Shown here one piece after another: positions 1 through 6,466 of a DNA stretch of 11,858 bases. Made by a program: the position numbers and the translations under genes. The stretch is taken from NCBI GenBank assembly GCA_018816605.1, contig JAHIVS010000375.1, forward strand, positions 1 to 11,858, given 5' to 3'. This DNA is from Pseudomonadota bacterium (lineage in GTDB: Bacteria; Desulfobacterota; Desulfobacteria; Desulfobacterales; Desulfobacteraceae). The notes under the pieces were generated by a model. The model was not told where the DNA came from and ran no database searches. It saw only the letters and a program-made list of their open reading frames with translations. Position 1 is the first letter of the stretch, and every line of letters starts with the position of its first letter.

Positions 1-152
1 CATTTGGCAACAAACCACTTGAAAATATATAGGGACTGTGGTTTTCTTTAATTTAGAATACGGGATTCTGCCTGAAATTTCTCTGAATATCCCTGTTTCC
101 ACAGGATGACAAATACGTTTATCAGATTAATTGTAATGAATGGGAAGGAAAT

Positions 153-638
153 ATGGCAACTAGCAGTCTGGAAAACAAAAAAGTTTTAATTGTTGATGAT
201 GAACCCGATGTCCTTGATTCCCTGGAAGAATTGCTGGATATGTGTACCACAGTCAGGGCTGAAACCTATGAACAGGCAAACGAGCTTCTGAAGACCCAGG
301 ATTTTGATATAGCAGTGCTGGATATCATGGGTGTGGACGGGTATCAGTTGTTGGAAACCGCCAACAAGAAAAAGGTGATAACCGTCATGCTGACTGCCCA
401 TGCCTTGAGTCCGGAGAATATTAAAAAATCTTATCTGGGGGGAGCCTGTTCCTATATTCCCAAGGAAGAAATGATCAATATCGAATCCTTTCTCATGGAT
501 GTGCTTGAGGCCAAAAAAACGGGAAAAAACCCATGGACCAGCTGGTACTCAAGGCTGTCTGTTTTTTGTGAGGAAAAATTCGGCCCGGACTGGGATAAGG
601 ACGAAAAAGAGTTCTGGGAAAAGATGATATACTATTAA
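153..638 (+). CDS. Single-domain response regulator (CheY-like receiver) with short C-terminal extension
   Basis: This is a phosphoacceptor protein of a two-component or phosphorelay system, expected in the cytoplasm. The receiver fold covers about residues 9-120. The acidic pair D15/D16 follows the first beta strand (VLIVDDEPD), D57 in AVLDIMG is the phosphorylation site, T81 lies in MLTAH and K104 is the conserved lysine in YIPKE. No DNA-binding or enzymatic output domain follows. Residues about 124-161 form a short, aromatic and charged tail (several W, Y and F) that is not part of the receiver. The start is supported by a good ribosome binding site (GGAAGGAA just before the ATG). No sensor kinase is adjacent. 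An Hpt protein lies about 9.5 kb away in the same window, but a link is only a guess. The family call is firm; the pathway is unknown. Confidence 0.93.
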   Translation: MATSSLENKKVLIVDDEPDVLDSLEELLDMCTTVRAETYEQANELLKTQDFDIAVLDIMGVDGYQLLETANKKKVITVMLTAHALSPENIKKSYLGGACSYIPKEEMINIESFLMDVLEAKKTGKNPWTSWYSRLSVFCEEKFGPDWDKDEKEFWEKMIYY

Positions 639-698
639 TCCCTGGTTTTTTTGACAATGCCTTCTGCCCGGCATCGTCAGGGCAAAGGGCTGCCACTG

Positions 699-732
699 CA
701 TCCCGTCCGCTCGTCCTTGAGCGGACGGGATG
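699..732. repeat. Perfect 14-bp hairpin between convergent genes, nested in a second 9-bp inverted repeat
   Basis: Arms 699-712 and 719-732 are exactly complementary (14 bp) around a 6-base loop (gtcctt). An outer pair, GGGCTGCCA at 687-695 and TGGCAGCCC at 759-767, is also perfectly complementary and encloses the hairpin. It sits in the 228-bp gap between the response regulator end (638) and the oxidoreductase end (867), where a two-way terminator would be useful. No T-run directly follows either arm, so a classic intrinsic terminator is not shown. A REP-like palindromic element is the other option. Confidence 0.6.
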
Positions 733-866
733 GGTGCCTGATTGACGCCATCTCCTCCTGGCAGCCCTAAATACTGTTTTCAATGCTTTATGCAAGGAAG
801 CCCTGCGGTTTTTTTGTTGTTCGAAATGGTAAAGTCCATAAAAAATATAGTATGAAGAACCGGGGA

Positions 867-2696
867 TCAAAGAAGGGCAAACGACAGCCCAAGCTGAGAC
901 ATCCTGGTTTTTCCGGGTTTTGAGCTTTGTGTGTCCCATCCCCTTTCCCGGTAATAATCGGACAGCTGTGTTTCAAATGATGCCCTGTCCAGAACCGCAC
1001 CCTTTTCAGGGCCGATGGTCAGGGGCTCGCTGAAAAATCTTTGGGGAAGCGTATCATCCCGGCGGCGGAATCCTTCCCGGTAGTTGAACACTTTTTCAAG
1101 GTTGAATCCCCTTTCACCGGCCCTGAGAAGTTCTTCTTCATTCCTTTTTATGCCGGTTATGCTTTCCAGAAGTGTTGCCAGTGTTTTTGGAGTAAGCCCC
1201 ACCGGCGGCATGCAGGCAAACCTGCAGATTCCCACCGAGTCGATGACCACCCTTAAATTCTGCTCTTGGGCAGTGTTGCCGTTCTGATGGCAGCCGCCCT
1301 TGTTGGACGTGGCATAGCAAAGGCCCATGGCCGGATTTGCATGGACATTGTGGGCGGCAAGTTCCATTCCTTTCACATGCATGGCAAATTCAGATCCCCC
1401 CCGGAGGGTTTCAGCCAGCGCCTTAACGCCTTTTGATGCCGGATCGCCGATCCCGTCCCTTCTGGCAATCTTTTCCAGCATTTTGATGGCAGCGTCTGCA
1501 TTTCCCCAGGCCAGATCTATCCCGTCAAGAAAATTCAGATCGATCAGCCCTTTTTCCCGGGCTTCCATGAGAAAGCCGATCACGTTCCCTGCTGAAATAA
1601 TATCCAGGCCCAGGTCATCCCCGTCATAGATCAGTTTCATCAGTCCGCCCAGATCGGAAATCATTAGGTTGGCGCCGAGCATGGTGCCGGTTTCATATTC
1701 CGGGCCGTCGTGGACCATCACTCCCTTGTAGGGCCCGTCTTTGACCACGCCGCTTTTCTTGCAGGCCAGGGGGCAGCAGTAACACGAATAGCTTCGGACC
1801 CACAGGTCTTTTTTTGCGGCATCCGCCCCGATTTTATCAACCCCGGGAAAGGTTCCTTCCCTGAAATTTTTTACGGCCATGATCCCCTTGCCGCTTTTTT
1901 TTTCCAGCTGTGAGGTAGTGCCGCTTTTGCGCAGAAAATAGGAGAGAAGCCGACCCCTGGACAGTCCTGTGAAATGATCCCTTGCATCCGTGATCCTGTC
2001 CAAAAGCCCTGTCTGATCTGCCACTTCCGGCATCCGGGTGCCTTTGACGGCGATGGCCTTCAGGTTCTTGGCTCCCATGACACACCCCACGCCCCGGCCG
2101 GCGGCCCGGCTTGCCGTGTGGATGATACTGGCATGGCGGACAAGATTCTCTCCGGCAGGTCCGATATAACAGGTGCAAAATTGCCGGTCCTTCAAATCCG
2201 AGGTAAATTTTTTATCAAAGCCGTCGGTTCCCATTCCCCAGTATGGAGCGGCATCCTTTATTTGCACATTATCGTCCTCAATCCGGATATAGACCGGCGC
2301 GGCGGACCTGCCGCTGATGATGACGGCATCGTATCCGGCAAACTTGATTTCCGGACCGAAAAACCCTCCGAAATTGGAATAGCTCACTGTGGAGGCATGG
2401 GCATATTCGGACTCAACCGGCGAGGTACAGGGCGATTTTGTCACAACACAGGTGCGTGAGGCACAAGGGATGGGCAGGCCTGAAAAAGGGCCGGGCAGAA
2501 AAATCAGAGGATTTTCCCCGGAGAGCGGATCCATTCCAGGGCTTTTTATCCGGTCCCATAAAAGTTTCATGCCCAGGCCGCGGCCGCCGATGTAATTTTT
2601 GATATCTTCGGTTTGAAGTTGGCTTTTAAAAACGTTACCGGTTGACAGGTCAATGTTCAATATAATCCCGTGGTAGCCAAAAGAGGTTGTTCTCAT
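867..2696 (-). CDS. Aldehyde ferredoxin oxidoreductase (tungsten/molybdenum bis-pterin enzyme)
   Basis: The AOR family oxidises aldehydes to carboxylic acids, or runs in reverse, using a bis-pterin tungsten (sometimes molybdenum) cofactor and one [4Fe-4S] cluster, with ferredoxin-type electron partners. At 609 aa the length is normal. The N-terminal pterin domain shows YIGGRGLGMKLLWD (35-48) and a GPAGENLVRHAS block (179-190). The cluster ligands are C305, C308 and C312 (CYCCPLAC) plus C491. The two DxxGL(D/C)-type pterin motifs are DDLGLD (360-365) and DSVGIC (486-491). GPEYET (331-336) matches the active-site glutamate region. The C-terminus YYRERGWD...LGL is typical. GGAG precedes the ATG. 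It is the last gene of a block with two Tat-signal electron carriers, with 108 bp between it and the nearest of them. It has no signal peptide of its own. The substrate cannot be read from the sequence. Confidence 0.95.
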   Translation of the reverse strand: MRTTSFGYHGIILNIDLSTGNVFKSQLQTEDIKNYIGGRGLGMKLLWDRIKSPGMDPLSGENPLIFLPGPFSGLPIPCASRTCVVTKSPCTSPVESEYAHASTVSYSNFGGFFGPEIKFAGYDAVIISGRSAAPVYIRIEDDNVQIKDAAPYWGMGTDGFDKKFTSDLKDRQFCTCYIGPAGENLVRHASIIHTASRAAGRGVGCVMGAKNLKAIAVKGTRMPEVADQTGLLDRITDARDHFTGLSRGRLLSYFLRKSGTTSQLEKKSGKGIMAVKNFREGTFPGVDKIGADAAKKDLWVRSYSCYCCPLACKKSGVVKDGPYKGVMVHDGPEYETGTMLGANLMISDLGGLMKLIYDGDDLGLDIISAGNVIGFLMEAREKGLIDLNFLDGIDLAWGNADAAIKMLEKIARRDGIGDPASKGVKALAETLRGGSEFAMHVKGMELAAHNVHANPAMGLCYATSNKGGCHQNGNTAQEQNLRVVIDSVGICRFACMPPVGLTPKTLATLLESITGIKRNEEELLRAGERGFNLEKVFNYREGFRRRDDTLPQRFFSEPLTIGPEKGAVLDRASFETQLSDYYRERGWDTQSSKPGKTRMSQLGLSFALL

Positions 2697-2804
2697 CTGT
2701 AATGTTCTCCAGTTTTTAATATGAAAGTTTCAGCAAACCAAGCCTGAAATTCAATCTTTGTTGCGGGTCCTGCCTGAACAAAAAATCAAAGCGGCGCGTG
2801 GCCG

Positions 2805-3494
2805 TTATATCCGGTAATGCGTGCGGATCAATTCCTGAGCAATTTTTTCCGGAACCATTTTGTCATATGGATAGTCCGGGTTTTTCTTTTCAAAAGACAG
2901 GGCGTCAAAGGGGCAGTGTTTTACACACATGGGGCTGCCGTTGCACAGGTTGCAGATTCCGTGGGGCACAGGGGGTTCAGAATCCAGGCGGATGACACCG
3001 GCGCTTTCTTTTTCACAGGTATCTTTGCAGGAGCCGCAGCCAATGCAGCGGGAAGGGTCCAGGGTTACGGCACCGGTTTTTTTATCCCTGAACAAGGCCT
3101 TTTTTCCTGTATTTTCGTCTTCGGGTACCGGGCATTCACGGATACAGGGAGCGTCCCGGCAAAAGGAACAGACCAGGGGGATATCCATATCCGGGTTGAA
3201 GCTGTATACCCGGATATTTGCAAAATGCGGGTTCCCAAGCCCCGGAACAGCGGTGTTGCTGTTTTTTTCATACCGGTAAAAAGACGAACAGACAGCCTCG
3301 CAGGTTCTGCATCCGGTGCATTTTTCATAATCTACGACAATGGCGGCAGCACCTGCCCAGACAGCGCCCGTCCCGTCACGGAAAATGCACCCTGGCAGAA
3401 ATCCTGCCGAGAGGATCGCCATCCCGCTGCCCAGGACCAGTTTTTTCAGGAAATTACGCCGCCGGTCATCCACATGTTTTTCAATTTTTTCCAT
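2805..3494 (-). CDS. Tat-signal 4x[4Fe-4S] electron-transfer protein, possible lipoprotein
   Basis: This is a DmsB/HybA/YdhX-like polyferredoxin of 229 aa. It starts with a twin-arginine signal (RRRNFLKK, residues 11-18) and a hydrophobic stretch (19-35), so it is predicted to be exported folded across the membrane. FLPGC at 32-36 resembles a lipobox, so C36 may be lipidated. Sixteen cysteines fall into four cluster groups: 59/62/65/69, 109/112/117/121, 150/153/156/160 and 181/184/190/194, enough for four [4Fe-4S] clusters in a wire. Only 10 bp separate it from the preceding flavodoxin gene, and its ribosome binding site (GAGAGGA) lies in that gap, so the two are probably co-translated. The oxidoreductase gene follows 108 bp later. 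E. coli has a comparable pairing in ydhV (AOR-like) and ydhX (Tat ferredoxin). The role as direct electron partner of the oxidoreductase is inferred from context. Confidence 0.92.
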   Translation of the reverse strand: MEKIEKHVDDRRRNFLKKLVLGSGMAILSAGFLPGCIFRDGTGAVWAGAAAIVVDYEKCTGCRTCEAVCSSFYRYEKNSNTAVPGLGNPHFANIRVYSFNPDMDIPLVCSFCRDAPCIRECPVPEDENTGKKALFRDKKTGAVTLDPSRCIGCGSCKDTCEKESAGVIRLDSEPPVPHGICNLCNGSPMCVKHCPFDALSFEKKNPDYPYDKMVPEKIAQELIRTHYRI

Positions 3495-3504
3495 GTTTTT
3501 CCTC

Positions 3505-4461
3505 TCAGATGTCAGTTAAAAGTTCACCCGGGTCCGGGAGCCGGATATTGCTGGTTTTCACGAGGTCATAATATCCGGTCAGTTTTTGGCCGATAAAAAC
3601 CATGTCAACGGCCTTGTTCCTGCAATTGTTGATACAGCCCATGCAGGAAACGCATTTTTTTGCATCAATGGTTCCGGTTGAAAGGTCAATGGCGCCTGCC
3701 GGACATTTCTCAAGGCAGATGCCGCAGCCAATACAGTTTTTCAGGTTTATCCCGTGTGTGCCGGTCATCAGCTTGCTGGTGCCGGTGTTTAAAAACAGGC
3801 GCTTGACTTCTCCCAGGCCGCATGCAAGATTGATCTCATATCCGATGCCGGCCCTGGCATTGTCAACAATACGGGCTGAAAACGCCTGCACTTTTTCAAA
3901 TGTGTTTGCATCGGGCAGTATCTGGATTTTTCTGCGGTCTTCTTCGTCCATGAACGCCCAGGACGGCGGGAAGGTGCCGAAATTGTAAAAGACCTCAAAC
4001 CCGATGGGTATGCCGCCTTTTTCCTGTAAAAAACTTAAAATCCTTACCGCAGTGTTGATCTGGTTTCCGCCGCCGCCGCCGGAAGTGACAAAGGCGGAAA
4101 CCGGGATATTGTCAATGCGGTTTGTTTCACGGATTTTGTCCTGGACAATTTCAGGCACGTCATAGTGGAAAACCGGGGATCCAAAGACAATCAGGTCATA
4201 TTTTTCAAACACGGGTATTCCGGCCTCCCGGATTTCAAAAGCGTCTGTCTCAATCCCCTGGAGTTCCAGAGCCCGGGCTGCCAGCCGGCCGATTCTCTCG
4301 GTATTTTGGGTCTGGCTGTACCAGAGGACCAGCGCCGTTTTGATCCTGCAGAGGTCAATTTTCACCCCATTGTCCCCAGGGGCACCAAGGCCCAGGGCCG
4401 GTACCGCCAGCACCGCGGCCGCGGCCGCACTTTTTTTTAAAAAATCTCTTCTGTGATTCAA
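3505..4461 (-). CDS. Tat-signal flavodoxin-ferredoxin fusion protein (TTG start)
   Basis: The protein has 318 aa. Its N-terminus NHRRDFLKK followed by an alanine-rich stretch (11-26) is a clear twin-arginine signal. Residues about 40-200 form a flavodoxin-like domain: WYSQTQNT (47-54) is the phosphate-binding loop for FMN, and IVFGSPVFHYDVPEIV (91-106) is the usual second motif. Residues 240-286 carry two [4Fe-4S] motifs (C243/246/249/253 and C270/273/276/280), so this is an EFR1-like flavodoxin/ferredoxin fusion. The start codon is TTG: GGAG lies 8 bases upstream, while the ATG five bases upstream is out of frame and stops after two codons. It is the first gene of the oxidoreductase operon, downstream of a promoter and palindromic operator. 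Exported flavodoxin domains are uncommon; FMN would have to be inserted before Tat export. It probably shuttles electrons to or from the 4x[4Fe-4S] protein, which is inference. Confidence 0.9.
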   Translation of the reverse strand: MNHRRDFLKKSAAAAAVLAVPALGLGAPGDNGVKIDLCRIKTALVLWYSQTQNTERIGRLAARALELQGIETDAFEIREAGIPVFEKYDLIVFGSPVFHYDVPEIVQDKIRETNRIDNIPVSAFVTSGGGGGNQINTAVRILSFLQEKGGIPIGFEVFYNFGTFPPSWAFMDEEDRRKIQILPDANTFEKVQAFSARIVDNARAGIGYEINLACGLGEVKRLFLNTGTSKLMTGTHGINLKNCIGCGICLEKCPAGAIDLSTGTIDAKKCVSCMGCINNCRNKAVDMVFIGQKLTGYYDLVKTSNIRLPDPGELLTDI

Positions 4462-4490
4462 TTCATTTTCTCCGTTGAGTGCAATGGCAT

Positions 4491-4514
4491 CTGCCGGATT
4501 CCCGCAGCCGGCAG
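4491..4514 (-). other. Small stem-loop in the leader of the oxidoreductase operon
   Basis: CTGCCGG (4491-4497) and CCGGCAG (4508-4514) form a perfect 7-bp GC-rich stem with a 10-base loop. It lies between the predicted promoter and the ribosome binding site (4473-4470) of the flavodoxin gene. It could stabilise the message or affect its translation. No riboswitch class is recognised and it may be incidental. Confidence 0.35.
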
Positions 4515-4554
4515 GACAATCTGCTGTTCTGTAAAACCATCATTCCAATATGTT

Positions 4555-4583
4555 ATTAAAGTCCCATATGGACCATTGGTCCA
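4555..4583 (-). promoter_or_regulatory. Predicted promoter of the flavodoxin/Fe-S/oxidoreductase operon
   Basis: On the minus strand TGGACC (4583-4578, 4 of 6 to the sigma-70 -35 consensus) is followed after exactly 17 bases by TTTAAT (4560-4555, 5 of 6 to the -10 consensus). Transcription would start near 4548, leaving a leader of about 85 bases before the TTG start at 4461. The -35 box lies inside the palindrome at 4567-4585, so a bound repressor would block the promoter. This is a consensus match only. Confidence 0.5.
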
Positions 4584-4585
4584 TA
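4567..4585. promoter_or_regulatory. Perfect 19-bp palindrome, likely TetR operator
   Basis: TATGGACCA and TGGTCCATA are exact inverted repeats around one central base. The site lies between the tetR stop (4599) and the flavodoxin start (4461), over the predicted -35 box. Palindromes of 15-20 bp next to the regulator gene are typical of TetR-family sites. A degraded copy occurs at 5263-5277, at the start of tetR. Binding by the neighbouring TetR protein is inferred. Confidence 0.72.
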
Positions 4586-4598
4586 AAGGGCAAAAAAA

Positions 4599-5285
4599 TT
4601 ACGCCTGCATTCCCCGGCCGTAAATTTTTGCATGACGGATCATAATCTCTCGAAGTGCTTCGGGATCCGCATCCTGCTGGTCAATGATAAAGGTGTTGAT
4701 TATCCCGAGAAGCGAAGCAAAATAGGTATTAATCATCTCTTGGATATCAAAGGGTCTGAGCACCCCTGTTTCAATGCCGTTGTTGAGCACCATATATACG
4801 GGTTGGGCGCCCCGTTCTCTTTCCAGGTGCTTTTGCCGGATGATATGGTCCGGTATTTTCAAAAGCGCCCTGTGATTGAAATCAAAAAAGAAAAGGGCAG
4901 TGTAATACGGTTTATACTCTTTAAAGAAACAATAAATTTTGGCAGTGAATTCGGTGAGCGGATCTTCAAGATCAACAGTGGATGCATCCACCTCATTGAG
5001 AAGGTCCGCAAGGATCTGGACCGCTTCCACAAAAACAAAGCCATAGATCTCTTCCTTGCTTTCAAACAGATTGTAAACCGCGCTTTTTCCGTACTCTATG
5101 GCATCACAGATATCCTGGATCGATACATTGTCAAATCCTCTGGAAAAAAACAATTCCTTGCTTTTTTCAATGATCAGCTGCTTCCGGTCTGCCAGCTCTC
5201 TTTGTATTCGTTCCTTGCTACCGATCTTTATCACCCCCGGGTTGCGAATTCTAGTTCTATTTTGGACCAACGTTCCAAAAACCAT
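4599..5285 (-). CDS. TetR/AcrR-family transcriptional regulator
   Basis: This is a ligand-responsive repressor-type protein of 228 aa. The TetR_N helix-turn-helix covers about residues 35-80: LIIEKSKELFFSRGFDN, SIQDICDAIEYGKSAVYNLF and ESKEEIYGFV are the standard blocks. Residues about 90-228 form the variable helical ligand-binding and dimerisation domain. The ATG at 5285 has a strong AAGGAGGG but only about 3 bases of spacing, and its first 17 residues look unlike the family. A GTG at 5234 (residue 18) is an alternative start with a poor ribosome binding site. A degraded operator lies inside the first codons of the longer form, which slightly favours the shorter one. It is codirectional with the flavodoxin/Fe-S/oxidoreductase genes and 137 bp ahead of them, so it probably controls them. 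The ligand is unknown; an aldehyde, acid or acyl compound would fit the operon. Confidence 0.9.
   Translation of the reverse strand: MVFGTLVQNRTRIRNPGVIKIGSKERIQRELADRKQLIIEKSKELFFSRGFDNVSIQDICDAIEYGKSAVYNLFESKEEIYGFVFVEAVQILADLLNEVDASTVDLEDPLTEFTAKIYCFFKEYKPYYTALFFFDFNHRALLKIPDHIIRQKHLERERGAQPVYMVLNNGIETGVLRPFDIQEMINTYFASLLGIINTFIIDQQDADPEALREIMIRHAKIYGRGMQA
5263..5277. promoter_or_regulatory. Degenerate second copy of the palindromic operator at the tetR start
   Basis: TGGACCA-A-CGTTCCA aligns with the core TGGACCA-T-TGGTCCA of the perfect palindrome at 4569-4583. All 7 bases of one arm and 5 of 7 of the other are the same, with identical centre spacing. It overlaps codons 3-8 of the longest tetR reading frame, or the promoter region if tetR starts at 5234. 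Autoregulation of tetR through a weaker site is the simplest reading. Confidence 0.5.
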
Positions 5286-5633
5286 TACCCTCCTTTCTGT
5301 TTCCTGTCAAGTTTTTTTCAGATGAAACTTGCTTTTTGCGACAATGGCTGTACCACGAGGTCACCAAAGAATGGGCGGCATGACGTCCATTGAACGGTTT
5401 TTGTACCATGCGCTGTCAAGGCACTTTCATCGGTATTACCGATCCCTTGCCGGAAGCGGAAACGGTTAATTTTTCATAAAAGGGTTTACTTTGAATGGAT
5501 TTGAATATAACGGGGTTAGAATGAAAAATTCAGGGGCAGGTGCCCGCAAATGAAGCCATTGAAGTTTGAGATGGATTGGATGAAAGAGAAACAATTGGCT
5601 TAACGGAGTGCCCAGCAAATTAAGGAAAGCACC
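5286..5633. other. 348-bp gap between divergent tetR and the isomerase gene
   Basis: No coding frame with family features or a convincing start was found. The gap must hold the promoters of tetR (leftward) and of the isomerase gene (rightward). Visible signals are a perfect TTGACA on the minus strand at 5310-5305 without a good -10 box behind it, a 15-bp palindrome at 5429-5443, and a TATAAC (-10-like, plus strand) at 5506-5511 without a good -35 box. Confidence 0.4.
5429..5443. promoter_or_regulatory. 15-bp perfect palindrome upstream of the isomerase gene
   Basis: ATCGGTA and TACCGAT are exact inverted repeats around a single T. The site lies in the divergent gap, 190 bp before the isomerase start and 144 bp before the tetR start. 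Its sequence differs from the TGGACCA operator, so a different regulator would be expected. Function is not shown. Confidence 0.35.
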
Positions 5634-6401
5634 ATGAAAATTGGAATAATGAACAACCCGTCAAAATCAGTCTATGATGAGGCAGCGTTTTGCGGAAAAG
5701 CCGGTTTCGATTTTTTGGATTTAACCATCGAAGGCCCGAACGCCACCTACGTTGATAGTGATAAATTGAGGCTGATCCTTGAGCCCCATGGCTTGTCTAT
5801 CACCGGGCATACCGATCCCTGCCTTCCCCATGCGTATCCGATCCAGGGAGTTCGGGAAGCTTGTTTTAAGGAGCTGGAGCGATGTGCAGGGATATTTTCC
5901 GCCTTGGGGGCGAAGGTGATGAACATCCATCCCTGCTATTTTTGTCCGCCGGCCATGGGAAAAGAGTTGGTCCCATTCCATCTAGAGGCATTACCTCCCA
6001 TTGTTGAAATGGCAGCATCCTATGGGCTCACAATGGTGCTTGAAAACTTTAAAGCTCCTTTTGACCGGGTTTCCACCTTTAAGCGCTTGCTGACGGAAGT
6101 GCCGGGTTTAAAACTGCATCTGGATTTCGGGCACTCAAACTTCGGTATGGATAATCATGCGGTTTTTTGCGCAGAACTGGGAGAACACATCCAGCATGTT
6201 CACTTTTCTGACAACCGATCCAGATTCGATGATCATATGCCCTTGGGTGTCGGGACCGTGAATTGGCAAAACGCAGTGAATTCATTAAAGGCAATTGGGT
6301 ACAATAGTACCATTACCTTGGAAATTTTCTGCAATGATCCGGCCATGCAACACAAATATCTGGATCTGAGCCGAAAGTTGATTCAGGAACTCTGGAAGTA
6401 G
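5634..6401 (+). CDS. Sugar phosphate isomerase/epimerase family protein (xylose-isomerase-like TIM barrel)
   Basis: The 255-aa protein has the single-domain AP-endonuclease-2/xylose-isomerase-like barrel that binds a divalent metal. Expected metal ligands are E137 (VLENFK), D164 (HLDFGH), H190 (HVHFSDN) and E230 (ITLEIF). Other family features are NIHP (97-100) and the DDHMPLGVGTVNW loop (199-211). Members isomerise or epimerise sugars, inositols and related compounds, and some are endonuclease IV-like. The substrate cannot be told from sequence, and the single-domain length with a cytoplasmic start favours the sugar group. AAGGA about 8 bases before the ATG supports the start. It appears to be a single-gene unit, convergent with the tRNA thiolation gene 65 bp downstream and divergent from tetR. 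Confidence 0.85.
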   Translation: MKIGIMNNPSKSVYDEAAFCGKAGFDFLDLTIEGPNATYVDSDKLRLILEPHGLSITGHTDPCLPHAYPIQGVREACFKELERCAGIFSALGAKVMNIHPCYFCPPAMGKELVPFHLEALPPIVEMAASYGLTMVLENFKAPFDRVSTFKRLLTEVPGLKLHLDFGHSNFGMDNHAVFCAELGEHIQHVHFSDNRSRFDDHMPLGVGTVNWQNAVNSLKAIGYNSTITLEIFCNDPAMQHKYLDLSRKLIQELWK

Positions 6402-6466
6402 GACCAGTCCCCTATCAATCTGCCGGGTTGTGCCTGGAAGGGTCACAAGAATTTTATGTCAGGGTC

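Noticed and set aside
1974..2459. 161-aa open frame on the plus strand within the oxidoreductase gene
   Set aside because: It is the antisense shadow of conserved pterin-binding sequence, without domain or start support.
2817..3596. 259-aa open frame on the plus strand opposite the 4x[4Fe-4S] gene
   Set aside because: The minus strand encodes sixteen correctly spaced cluster cysteines and a Tat signal; the plus-strand frame shows no family features.
4413..4432. GC-rich alternating run near the flavodoxin start as a repeat element
   Set aside because: It is explained by the alanine-rich hydrophobic part of the Tat signal peptide.
4632..5393. 253-aa open frame on the plus strand opposite tetR
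   Set aside because: It lies antisense to a clear TetR protein with family motifs, has no recognisable domain and no convincing ribosome binding site.
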